DNA of 64,000 nt, taken from positions 1 to 64,000 of the forward strand of contig JAIOPX010000016.1 of NCBI GenBank assembly GCA_021413705.1, given 5' to 3'. Below are positions 10,454 to 20,500 of the stretch, piece by piece (the stretch's first letter is position 1; each line of letters opens with the position of its first letter). A model generated the notes under the pieces. The model was not told the DNA's origin. It saw nothing but the letters and a program-made list of their open reading frames with translations, and did no database searches. The DNA comes from Planctomycetota bacterium. GTDB lineage: Bacteria > Planctomycetota > Planctomycetia > Pirellulales > UBA7805. Both the position numbers and the translations under genes were made by a program.

Positions 10454-12037
10454 ATGAACGACCCATCTGCAATACGGATCCAGCGGGCCCTGCTGAGCGT
10501 CAGTGACAAGCGGGGGCTCTTGGAGTTTGCCCAGGGTTTGGCCGCGGCCGGCGTGGCCCTGCTGAGCACCGGCGGCACGCGCCGCCACCTGGAAGAAGCC
10601 GGCCTGAAAGTGGAAGACATCGGCTCCTACACCGGCTTCCCCGAAATGATGGACGGCCGGCTCAAGACGCTCCATCCCAAAGTCCACGGCGGCATCCTTT
10701 GCCGCCGCGATCGGCCCGACGACATGGCCGCCCTGGCCGAGCACGGCATCACTCCGCTGCCGCTGATCGTGGTCAATCTCTATCCGTTTGAAGCCACGGT
10801 CGCCCGGCCCGATGTGACGTTCGACGAGGCGATCGAGAACATCGACATCGGCGGGCCGACGATGATCCGCGCGGCCGCCAAGAACCATGCCTTTACCACG
10901 GTCTGCACCGATCCCGCGCAATACGAAGCCGTGCTGGCCGAAATCCGTCAGCATGGCGGCACCACCTTGGAGCTGCGCAAGCGACTGGCGGCCGAGGCTT
11001 TTGCCCTGACGGCCCGCTACGACAGCGCCATCGCCGACTACTGGGAGCGCCTGGAAGAATCTGGCCCGCTGCCGCGCACGCTGCGAATGTCGCTGCCGCG
11101 CCGCGAGTTGCTCCGCTATGGCGAAAATCCTCATCAGCAGGCGGCGCTCTATGCCAAGCCGTCCGCACCAGCCGGCACGCTCCCCGGGGCGCGCCAACTT
11201 CACGGCAAAGAACTCTCCTACAACAATCTGCTCGACCTCGACGCGGCGCTGGCCTTTGTTCGCTTGCTTCCCGGCCCGGCGGCCACGGTGGTCATCAAGC
11301 ACAACAACCCCTGCGGCGCCGCCTCGGCCGCCACGCTTCGCGAGGCCACGGAAAACGCCCTGGCTGGCGATCCGCAAAGCGCATTTGGATCGGTCCTGGG
11401 CATGAGCCGCCCGGTGGATGCGGCCACCGCCGAATTGCTCTGCACGCCAGGTCTGTTCATCGAAGCGATCGCGGCCCCGGATTTCGAACCCGAAGCCGTG
11501 GAACTGCTGACCACGCGGCCCAAGTGGAAAGACAACGTGCGATTGCTGGCCGTGGGTGAGTGGACCGCCGCGGGTCGGCAGCAAATCGAAACGCGGCACA
11601 TTGCCGGCGGCATGCTTGTGCAAGAACCAGACTCGGTGACCGACGACGAAGGCCTATGGCGCGTGGTGACGGAAATGCAGCCGAGCAATGTTCAGCGGGC
11701 CGATCTCCGCTTTGCCTGGTCGGTGGTGCGCGGCGTGAAGTCGAATGCCATCGTTCTGGCCCGGGGGCAGACCCTGTGGGGAGCCGGCGCCGGACAGATG
11801 AGCCGCGTCGATTCGGTCGAGATCGCCATTCGCAAAGCGGGTCAGCGGGCGGATGGTGCGGCCCTGGCTTCCGATGCCTTCTTCCCCTTCGCGGATTCGA
11901 TTCACCAGGCGGCGGCCTCGGGCGTCAAGTCGATCATTCAACCCGGCGGCTCGCGCCGCGACGAAGAAGTCATCGCCGCCTGCAACCAGCACGGCCTGTC
12001 GATGATCTTCACCGAACGGCGGCATTTTAAACACTAA
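10454..12037 (+). CDS. purH: Bifunctional AICAR formyltransferase/IMP cyclohydrolase
   Basis: 'RALLSVSDKRGLLEFAQGLAAAGVALLSTGGT', 'MMDGRLKTLHPKVHGGIL', 'RYGENPHQQAALY', 'VIKHNNPCGAA', C-term 'KSIIQPGGSRRDEEVIAACNQHGLSMIFTERRHFKH'. Confidence 0.98.
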   Translation: MNDPSAIRIQRALLSVSDKRGLLEFAQGLAAAGVALLSTGGTRRHLEEAGLKVEDIGSYTGFPEMMDGRLKTLHPKVHGGILCRRDRPDDMAALAEHGITPLPLIVVNLYPFEATVARPDVTFDEAIENIDIGGPTMIRAAAKNHAFTTVCTDPAQYEAVLAEIRQHGGTTLELRKRLAAEAFALTARYDSAIADYWERLEESGPLPRTLRMSLPRRELLRYGENPHQQAALYAKPSAPAGTLPGARQLHGKELSYNNLLDLDAALAFVRLLPGPAATVVIKHNNPCGAASAATLREATENALAGDPQSAFGSVLGMSRPVDAATAELLCTPGLFIEAIAAPDFEPEAVELLTTRPKWKDNVRLLAVGEWTAAGRQQIETRHIAGGMLVQEPDSVTDDEGLWRVVTEMQPSNVQRADLRFAWSVVRGVKSNAIVLARGQTLWGAGAGQMSRVDSVEIAIRKAGQRADGAALASDAFFPFADSIHQAAASGVKSIIQPGGSRRDEEVIAACNQHGLSMIFTERRHFKH

Positions 12038-12168
12038 TGTTGGAGTCCAGGCTTCAGCCTGCTTGGTTGAGAGCAGCGACGGGTGCCTGGGGCAAGCAAG
12101 GCGTCGCCCCAGTAAAATGAAGGCGGCCTAGATGTTGTGCGGGGCCAAAACCGGCATTTCAAACTCCC

Positions 12169-12948
12169 ATGAGCGACATCCTCGCAGACATTGTCCGCTA
12201 CAAGCGGCAGGAAATCGCCGCGGCAAAAATTGCCGTGCCGGAGGCCGAGTTGCGGGCGCAGATCGCCAGCGCACCGCCGCCGCGCAATTTCTTCGCCGCA
12301 CTGGCCGCGGCCGGCCCCGTGGCCTTGATCGCCGAAGTCAAAAAGGCCAGCCCTTCGGTCGGCTTGATCCGCGCGGATTTCGATCCGGCTGCCATCGCCA
12401 GCGCCTATGAACAACACGGCGCCTCTTGCATCAGCGTCCTGACCGACGCCAAGTCTTTTCAAGGAAGCCTCGCCGACTTGCGCAGCGTGCGGTCCGCGGT
12501 GCGGATACCGATCCTCCGCAAAGACTTCATCCTCGACGCCTACCAATTGCTCGAAGCCCGCGCCGCCGGAGCCGACGCCGTGTTGCTGATCGCCGAGTGC
12601 CTCGACGACTGCTTGCTGCGCGGACTGCACGCGCAAGCCATCGAGCTGGGTATGACTCCCCTGGTGGAACTCTACGAGCCGTCCAACCTGCAACGGGTGT
12701 TCGACGCCGGCGCCACGCTGATCGGCGTGAACAATCGCGATCTCCGCACGTTCAAGACCGACCTCGATCATGTGATCCGCCTGCGGCCGCAAGTTCCCGA
12801 TCAATGCCTGCTGGTGGCCGAGAGCGGCATCCACACCGCCGCCGACGTAGCCCGCCTCCGCGCCGCCCGCATCGACGCCATGCTGGTTGGCGAATCGCTG
12901 ATGCGCCAGAAAGACGTCGGCGCGGCGGTCGCTGCCCTGCTGAGCTAG
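12169..12948 (+). CDS. trpC: Indole-3-glycerol phosphate synthase
   Basis: 'LIAEVKKASPSVGLIRADFDPAAIASAYEQHGASCISVLTDAKSFQGSL', 'PILRKDFILDAYQLLEARAAGADAVLLI', 'GVNNRDLRTFKTDL'. Confidence 0.98.
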   Translation: MSDILADIVRYKRQEIAAAKIAVPEAELRAQIASAPPPRNFFAALAAAGPVALIAEVKKASPSVGLIRADFDPAAIASAYEQHGASCISVLTDAKSFQGSLADLRSVRSAVRIPILRKDFILDAYQLLEARAAGADAVLLIAECLDDCLLRGLHAQAIELGMTPLVELYEPSNLQRVFDAGATLIGVNNRDLRTFKTDLDHVIRLRPQVPDQCLLVAESGIHTAADVARLRAARIDAMLVGESLMRQKDVGAAVAALLS

Positions 12949-12952
12949 CGTA

Positions 12953-13016
12953 AAGTAGCAGGCACTCTCCGAGTGCCGTCCGCCAGCCAAGTTACGGCAC
13001 ACGGAGTGTGCCTACA
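12953..13016. repeat. Imperfect inverted repeat after trpC
   Basis: GTAGCAGGCACTCTCCGAGTGCCGT ... ACGGCACACGGAGTGTGCCTAC. Confidence 0.6.
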
Positions 13017-13019
13017 ACA

Positions 13020-15179
13020 TTAACTCCCCGGCGTCCAAATCACCGGCTTCTTGCCACTTGCCGGCGCCGCACTTCCTCCGCCGGGTGTCCAGATCTGACC
13101 TGCCGCCGGTGCTGCCTGCTCGCCCGCCGCCAGCGCCGGCTCGCCACCCATCGCACCAGGAGGCATGCGCCCTCTCGCCGCACCGAGAATGCCGGCGCGG
13201 TCCAGCAGATTCATCAGCGCCTCCATCACACCCGGCTCGCGGGCATGCTCATCGCGAATGTGCTCCATCAGCCGCTCGAACCGCGGGACGTCGCCACTCT
13301 CCAGCGCCACAGCCAGTTCCGACAGATCCCACGGGGCCGACGATTCGCCTCGCTTCTCGGCCACCTGCCGGGCGGCGTCGATGTAGCCCAACCGCTCGAC
13401 CGGGTCCTCGGCCATTTCCGCCAATTGGCCATAAGCCTCCGCCTTGTCGGCCTTGTCCGGCACCGCGTCGAGACTCGGCCGCCGTACCACCTCCTGGGCT
13501 AGCACGATGGCCGCCGGCGCATAGTGGAGCCAGGCCGCCCGGCGGTATGCCATGATCAAGTCATCGTCCGTCAGCTTCGCCACTTCCAGCCGCGACATCC
13601 GCGCCGCCGGCAGCAACTCCACTTCAAACCCTGGCTCGCTGGGGTCAATCGGCCCGGGTGCCGCCAAACCAAGCTCCTTGCGCAGCTCCGCAATGATCTC
13701 ATCGTGCGGCACGCGCGACGACGCCAACTCCAAGTTGAGCACCGCGGCCGTCAGCGCGATCCGGCTGGCTGGCTCGGCCGCCATATCGCGCGGTGTGCGC
13801 CCGCCGAGTCCAGGGTTCGGCAGCGTCGGCCACAGTTCCACAATCACATAGCGGTGCTGCTGGCTGGAAAGTTCGGCCCGCTGCTGTTGCGTGGCTTCGG
13901 CCGGAAGTTGCCACCGCCACGTCATCGCCTGCTGCATCGCGGGTATCTGGCGAATAATCTCCTCTTTCTCCGGGAAACCCAGCGGATGCCCCAAGATTTC
14001 GCTGAGCACCTCGCGCCCCGCTTCCAGTTCCACCCCGCGGCTGGCGATCAATTCGATGCGCGCCTCACGATCGGTCTGCCGGCCAAACACGGCCACCTGG
14101 CCAATAATGCTCGGCACATTCTCACGCGTAAGTTGCTCCACCTTCTCCGGCTCAGCGCGATCCGTCAGCCGGAACAGCGACAGTGGAGGGGGCTCATCGG
14201 CCCCCGCCATCGCAGCCGGATCGAAGTTCATCCGCGCCGCGCGATTCGCCGCGCCCAGCCGGGTTTGTACATCAGCCGCGTCCGCAACGGTCCAGACGGC
14301 GGCCACCACATCAACCAGGTTCTTGGCGTCGTCGGCCGAGAGCAATTGGGCCAGCGCCTCGGCCTCGATCGCGTCGTCCTCGGGAATGTCGAGTGTGCTG
14401 AGCTTGCGCAGAGCTACCGCGGCCCCGGCGTGATCGGCCACATAGGCCTTGAGCAAACCCAGGTTGTGCCATACGGCCGACACATCGCCTGCCCTGCCCG
14501 CCAGCTTCTCCAAGCTCTCCGCCGCCGCCAGCCACGCGCCGCGCTGCCCGAGTTGCAGCGCCGCCTGAAACTCCTTCTCCACGGGCGAGCCCGCCGGTGG
14601 CAACTCCATGTGATAGTCGTCTTTCAGCAGCAGCGGCACATCGTCGGCCCGGCTCAAGCGAGCCAACAGCGAGAGCGTGGTCTGCGCCTTGCCGCCGGAG
14701 AGGGCCAGTTCCAACAGCAGATGCGACCGCCCCGACATGATCACACCCTGGCCGATGAGCAACCGGCCGATGATGCCGATAGCCTCGAACACGCGGCCGG
14801 GTATCTGCTGTTCGATGGCGGCGATCGCCCGTTGCAGCGGCTCGACCCCCGCCTGGGCCCCCTCTTCATCCGCCCGGCTGAGCGCCGTCTCGGCCAGCAC
14901 CACCGGGTTGGTGGGAAACTTCTCGGCAAAAACGGCCAGCGTAGCCGCATGCTGATCGGTCTGTTCCAGATCGTCCTCGAGCAAACACTCGATAGCCAGC
15001 AGGCAAGCCCGGTCCCCATGCTGAGCCCGGCTCTTGCGAACCCGCTCGAGCGCCGCCAGCCGCTGTTCCCCTTCCAGCGAGCGCTGGATGTGTTCCAGTT
15101 CGGCGACCAGATCGGAACAGCAAAACTTGATCTTCTTGCCGGTCCCACCGGGACAGAACGCATAACGATCGAGCGCCAT
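13020..15179 (-). CDS. Large helical-repeat protein with N-terminal SEC-C-like motif
   Basis: Start at 15179 'MALDRYAFCPGGTGKKIKFCCSDLV' resembles the SEC-C zinc motif; TPR-like Ala/Leu-rich helices. Confidence 0.8.
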   Translation of the reverse strand: MALDRYAFCPGGTGKKIKFCCSDLVAELEHIQRSLEGEQRLAALERVRKSRAQHGDRACLLAIECLLEDDLEQTDQHAATLAVFAEKFPTNPVVLAETALSRADEEGAQAGVEPLQRAIAAIEQQIPGRVFEAIGIIGRLLIGQGVIMSGRSHLLLELALSGGKAQTTLSLLARLSRADDVPLLLKDDYHMELPPAGSPVEKEFQAALQLGQRGAWLAAAESLEKLAGRAGDVSAVWHNLGLLKAYVADHAGAAVALRKLSTLDIPEDDAIEAEALAQLLSADDAKNLVDVVAAVWTVADAADVQTRLGAANRAARMNFDPAAMAGADEPPPLSLFRLTDRAEPEKVEQLTRENVPSIIGQVAVFGRQTDREARIELIASRGVELEAGREVLSEILGHPLGFPEKEEIIRQIPAMQQAMTWRWQLPAEATQQQRAELSSQQHRYVIVELWPTLPNPGLGGRTPRDMAAEPASRIALTAAVLNLELASSRVPHDEIIAELRKELGLAAPGPIDPSEPGFEVELLPAARMSRLEVAKLTDDDLIMAYRRAAWLHYAPAAIVLAQEVVRRPSLDAVPDKADKAEAYGQLAEMAEDPVERLGYIDAARQVAEKRGESSAPWDLSELAVALESGDVPRFERLMEHIRDEHAREPGVMEALMNLLDRAGILGAARGRMPPGAMGGEPALAAGEQAAPAAGQIWTPGGGSAAPASGKKPVIWTPGS

Positions 15180-15599
15180 GGACTCAACTTTCAAAGACGG
15201 AGAGAGGAAATCGGCCGGGGACGAACAAAGGCCAAACCCATAATCTATAAGAGTTTCAGTCTTGCGCCCACCGACCCTGGGGCGGCAGGGCAGGCAGGAA
15301 CGAGGAGAAGCAGCACGAATATGGCCTCCGCACTCTCCGCTGGGCAGCAATTCCTACCTGCCCATGGCCTCGGGTTCCTTTTCTCCGGTCCCTTTTTCTC
15401 CTGTCGCCTGCTCTCGCCGAGCCATCACCCGCCATGATATCGCTCGCCGGCTGGGAAGAACCGAACCGCAGCGCAACGTGCCTTGTGAATCCTCCGGCCA
15501 ACGGATAACTTCGATCTTGAACGATACGTTTTTTCGACCGGCTTTACACGCCAAGTCGGACATGTCTTAAATCGCATCCGCCTCTGCAAGAGCCTCCCC

Positions 15600-16052
15600 A
15601 TGCTGCGCCTCTTCTCGCCGATCGCCTTCGTGGCCCTGCTGATCACTGCTTCTTGGGCCTCCGCCGCCGAGCAGAAAGAGCGGGCCGCCCACTCCGCCAG
15701 GGTGGATGGCACGTTCACCATTCCCGCCGACCACGCCGCGATCGATGGCATGAGCTTGACGCTCATTCTGTATGATCCCGATCCGACCCTTGCCGATGCC
15801 CCGGCCGACAAGCTGGACGAACTCAACCTTGCCAACGTCTCCCACCAGCCGGGCAAGGCGACGGTGATCAACTTCACCCTGGGCAAGGACAAGACGATCC
15901 GCCCAGACCACCGCTACTACCTCTCGGCCAGAGGTTATCGCGACGGCAAATATGTCTACTACGGAAACCCGGCCCACGGCGGCATTGGCCGGGTGTTGAC
16001 GGAAGGTAACCCGATCGAAGTAAAATTCACCGGCCAGCGCATGCAACCATGA
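15600..16052 (+). CDS. Hypothetical secreted protein
   Basis: Signal peptide 'MLRLFSPIAFVALLITASWASAAEQ'. Confidence 0.7.
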   Translation: MLRLFSPIAFVALLITASWASAAEQKERAAHSARVDGTFTIPADHAAIDGMSLTLILYDPDPTLADAPADKLDELNLANVSHQPGKATVINFTLGKDKTIRPDHRYYLSARGYRDGKYVYYGNPAHGGIGRVLTEGNPIEVKFTGQRMQP

Positions 16053-16552
16053 CGAATACGAACCCGGCGGCGTCAACTTGTCTCTCCCAGGTGGTTCCCA
16101 TGTCTCAAAGTATCGCCCGGCAGACGCTGATCGAGCATCAGACGCTGAAGCATGTGACCGAAGCCCTGCGGATCGTGCTCAACTGGCAGGCTCCGGATGC
16201 GGGTCTGCCGCGAAAGTTAACCTCGCTCCGTTTTGTCACCGGTTCGTTGCAACGTCACATGCAGTACATGCTGGGCCTGGAAGAACAAGACGGCTACATG
16301 CCGCAAGTCATGGCGATGAGTCCGCAGTTCGCCAAAGAGGTGGCCACGCTGAGGCTGCAGCACGACGAGTTTCGCCTGGCTCTGCAAGAGATCGTAGCCC
16401 AGTTGGAAGCCGTCACTGCCGACGACCCAGCCCAAGTCTCCGAGATCTGCAAACGCCTGACGGAACTGCTCGACAAACTGGACGCGCACAGCAAGCTGGA
16501 AACGAGCCTGGTTCAGGAGGCGTTCCTGCGGGAAGAAGGAGGCGAAGGGTAG
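16049..16552 (+). CDS. Hypothetical helical, possibly hemerythrin-like, protein
   Basis: 'MSQSIARQTLIEHQTLKHVTEALRIVLNW...RFVTGSLQRHMQYMLGLEEQDGY'; real start likely about 16100 (MSQSIARQ). Confidence 0.6.
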   Translation: MTNTNPAASTCLSQVVPMSQSIARQTLIEHQTLKHVTEALRIVLNWQAPDAGLPRKLTSLRFVTGSLQRHMQYMLGLEEQDGYMPQVMAMSPQFAKEVATLRLQHDEFRLALQEIVAQLEAVTADDPAQVSEICKRLTELLDKLDAHSKLETSLVQEAFLREEGGEG

Positions 16553-16855
16553 CCGACCGCGAGGCGAGGCACTTTACCGAGCCCGCAGCGCCAGCGAGGG
16601 AAGTATCACTATCCCCGTAGCATGGGCTTCCAGCCCGTGAAGAGTTATGGCAAGGTCTCCCGACCATGCCATCCCCGACCCCTGCCCCCTGACTCAACGC
16701 CAGCGAGGAAAGTATCTCCAGGGCCACTGTGAAAAAAAATCTGCGCCGAGAGATAGTAGCCCAGACCGAGCCACCCGCCGCGCCTTTCTTGTGAGCGGTA
16801 CGGCGCTAGCCGCCGGCCCTTCCGTGCCGCCCTGGGTAACGTCCCCATAAAATCT

Positions 16856-16903
16856 TTCGCCGAGCCTGTTCGCGGCGCCGTCGCCGCGAACAGGCTCGGC
16901 GAA
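16856..16903. repeat. Perfect 22-bp-arm hairpin
   Basis: TTCGCCGAGCCTGTTCGCGGCG-ccgt-CGCCGCGAACAGGCTCGGCGAA. Confidence 0.9.
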
Positions 16904-16935
16904 TTTGTCCCCAGCCTTGCGCCGCCGCGACCCTC

Positions 16936-17017
16936 GTCCCTGCGGGACGCGCGACAATAGCCGGGTGATTCATCGTCCGGTGACTTGGCGAATCGCATTC
17001 TCGCGTCCCTGCGGGAC
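16936..17017. repeat. Second copy of the REP/MITE-like element seen at 4166-4252
   Basis: Terminal GTCCCTGCGGGAC at 16936 and 17005; internal 'gacaatagccgggtgattcatcg' resembles 'gataatagcccggcgatttatcg'. Confidence 0.6.
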
Positions 17018-17144
17018 GCATGAACATCATTGCCGCATGAAAAGCCGATGACGCGCATGTTCGCACCAATTCGATACTTCGATCCGCCTGCCTCCCCGTT
17101 TTCCTCTCACCTGCTCCCCTTTCCCCTGCTCTCTCCCAGCCATC

Positions 17145-17330
17145 GCCCGCCAGGAGATCGACCGCCAACTGGCGGCCGCGGGTTGGGGGGTGCAAGACGG
17201 CCGCGCCATAAACATCACGGCGTCCCTGGGCGTGGCGATCCCCGAGTTCAGCTTCAAGCATGGCGACTAGGCCGACTACATGCTCTACGCCGATGGCCGG
17301 GCGATCGGCGGCGTCGAAGCTAAGCCGTAA
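17145..17330 (+). pseudogene. Relic of type I restriction HsdR N-terminus
   Basis: Frame reads ARQEIDRQLAAAGWGVQDGRAINITASLGVAIPEFSFKHGD*ADYMLYADGRAIGGVEAKP*, with an in-frame TAG inside an HsdR-like nuclease motif. Confidence 0.65.
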
Positions 17331-17558
17331 GGACACGCGCTCACTGGCGTCGATCTCCAGTTGACGAAATCCCCAACAATGCTTCCGCACTACAGTCTAC
17401 CGTTCCGGTTGGTCCAAGTCTGCACTGGAATAGAACCTAGCCGCTACTGTCGGGGCGCTAAACAAGTACACTAGATTTTTGAGCGATGCCGATGGATGGT
17501 GTTGCTGAGGATCATAGGATGTCCAGTTTGTGCCACACAATCGATGCTGACCTCCGCA

Positions 17559-20500
17559 ATGATGAATTTCGATTTTAAGAACATAAGAGCTGTTAGAAAC
17601 TCTGCCAATAATGGTTTTGAGGAGCTGTGCTGCCAGTTGGCCGGCTGCGAACCTGCACCTTCAGATTCACGTTTCGTGCGGAACGGGACTCCAGACGGCG
17701 GAGTCGAAGCATACTGGATTTACCCAAACGGCACGGAGCGCGGGTGGCAGGCCAAGTACTTCGACGAACTTGAGAACACCCAGTGGCAACAGCTAGACGA
17801 CTCCGTCGTAACCGCCCTGAATACTCACCCGAACCTGAACCATTACACCGTCTGCCTTCCGTTTGACTTACCTGACGCACGCAAGGATGGTGAGAAGTCG
17901 CTGCGAAAAAAAATGGGACAAGAGGGTCACGAAATGGCAAGAAGTCGCGAGCGGAAAGGGGATGACAGTTACCTTCGACCTTTGGGGCGCGAGCGAACTG
18001 CTTGGACGCCTCTCGCTCGAGGAGCATGCCGGGAGAAGGTGGTTCTGGTTCGGCAATACTGAGCTATCTACCGAATGGTTTGCCCATCACCTTGCCGAAG
18101 TCGTCGCTGCCGCAGGCCCACGATACAACTCTGAACTCAACGTCAAGCTACCGATCGCAGCCTGCTTCGAGGCTCTCGGGTACGCAGTTGCATTCCGTGA
18201 CCGGGTCACCACGATGCGCCGCGAGTACCGGAAAGGGCTGAACGTGGCGGTCGATTTACTTAAGGGCGTTCCCGTCAACGACAAAGTTGTCGCCGCGCGC
18301 GACAACTTCAATGCAGCGGGCATGGCTCTGCTTGCTTCCTTGTCCCGCTTCACCGACTCCCTACCGCCGACGGACTTAATACAAGAAGTGACCACTGCTG
18401 CGCGTCAGGCCAGGAACGCGACGGACCGGATGTTTGCCGAGCTAGACCGGTCCGTTCAACCGTCTCCGAGCTCCAGTTCGGCAGCCGACGACCGTCCCTC
18501 CGCCAGCCGAGATTTTGAACACCCAGGCTATTTCCTGGATAACTATATGACGGCGATCAAGAAGGTTGAGGATTTCTTGGACTACTCGTCGGTCGAGCTT
18601 GCTCTTCGGCCGGCAATGCTACTCACGGGCGAGGCTGGAAACGGAAAGACGCACTTGCTATGTGACGTCGCACGGCTCCGAATCGCGGCCGGCCTCCCAA
18701 CAATTGTAGTGCTGGGCCAGCAACTCGATCGGGGAGATGTGTGGACACAGATCGTGCAGCGACTGGGACTGCGCTGCACACGCGACGAATTCCTAGGCGC
18801 GCTGGAGGCGGTGGCGGAGACCGTGAGCGGCCGGGCGTTGATCCTTATCGATGCGATCAACGAGGCTTCCGAGATCGACTGGCAAACCGAACTTCCCGCG
18901 ATGCTAGCTCTCATCTCTCGCTACGCGCGAATCGGCATCGCCGTGAGCTGCCGGACGACATACGAGCGACAGCTCGTCCGGCACGACTTAGTGCCATCAC
19001 GGCTCACTCGCATCGAACACGACGGGTTTGCGAGCCGACTCTTCGAAGCATTAGCGGCATTTTGTAGCTACTACGGCATCGAAACTCTGAACGCACCGCC
19101 GCTCAACCCGGAATTCGAAAATCCCTTGTTCCTCAAACTCTTCTGTCTGGGCCTCAAGAATCACGGGCTCCGACGGCCACCTAAGGGACATCACGGGCTG
19201 CAACGGATTTTTTCCTTCTTCCTGGAGTCGGTGAACGAAAAACTGCACCAACAGGTTGAACTTGATTTCCCGGCGGACGAGCCGGTCGTTCAGAGGGCCG
19301 TAGGCGAAATTGCTGACGCGATGCTAACCGCTAGGCGGTACGCACTGCCTAGGTGGCAAGCCCAAAACCTGCTCGATTCGATACTCCCCCGTTCCGGTGC
19401 TGGGTACTCCAAGTCGCTTCTTAAGAAGTTGATCGACGAGGGCATACTTACTGACGACCTGCATTGGCCCGACGACGGCGACTCGCCAGAACATATTGTC
19501 CGCTTCGGCTATGAGCGGATGGCCGACTAACAGTTCGCCCGCCGGCTGCTGGACCAACATCTCCAAAGCGAAGCACCAGACGCCGCATTCGTGGTTGATG
19601 GACCATTTGCACAAATATTCTCCGTAGACAGCGTTTACCGACTTCGTGGCCTGTTGTCGGCGTTGATCGTCCTGGTTCCGGAGCGAACTGGCCGGGAGCT
19701 CGGCGAGTTTATGCCAAAATTACAGGCTTCACCGGGATTCGCCGAAGCGTTTTTAGAAGCCCTACCATGGCGCGAGGAGAAGTACATCCTGCCGCAGGCA
19801 GTCGCGTTCGTTGAGGAATTGCTCGCACGCGGACACTCAAGTTCGGCTAGGCGCGCGGATGCTGACGCAGTGATGGACCGCGTCCTCTTGCTGGCGGCAC
19901 AGCCTGACCACCCTCTGAATGCCCGCTGGTTGCACTCGCGATTACTCCCCCTCGCTATGCCGGACCGGGATCTCTCGTGGTCCACCTACCTTCACCGGTC
20001 AAGAGCCGCTCAATCCTGGCAGACGCCAGGAATAATCGAGCGACTGCTCGATTGGGGCTGGCCCGAAAACGCTGACGATGCCGACCCATGTGCAGGCTTC
20101 GAGGACGAGGTGGCAACATTGGCCGCGATTACGCTCGCCTGGTGCCTTACGACTTCGAACCGCTACATCCGCGACCGCGCCACGAAGGCGCTTGTGTGCG
20201 TGCTTCGCAACCGGCTCCAGCTCGTCCCCTTGCTTCTTGCTGATTTCGAATCGGTGGATGACCTCTACGTGATCGAACGACTCCTTTGCGCTGTCTACGG
20301 CACCGTCATGCGTTCTGAAAGCCGAGAGCAAGTCGGCGCGGTCGCGCTGGCTGTATACAGGCATGTCTTTGAGAACGGGAGGCCTCCAGCCCATGTGCTG
20401 CTCCGCGATTATGCCCGCGAAATTGTAGAATATGCGATCCACATCGGTTGTTCGCTCGACGTGGACATCTCACGCATTCGTCCTCCGTATCAGAGTGACC

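Noticed and set aside
13524-15437. 637-aa plus-strand ORF opposite the SEC-C-like gene
   Set aside because: Antisense shadow ORF with Gln/His/Arg-rich composition and no recognisable domain
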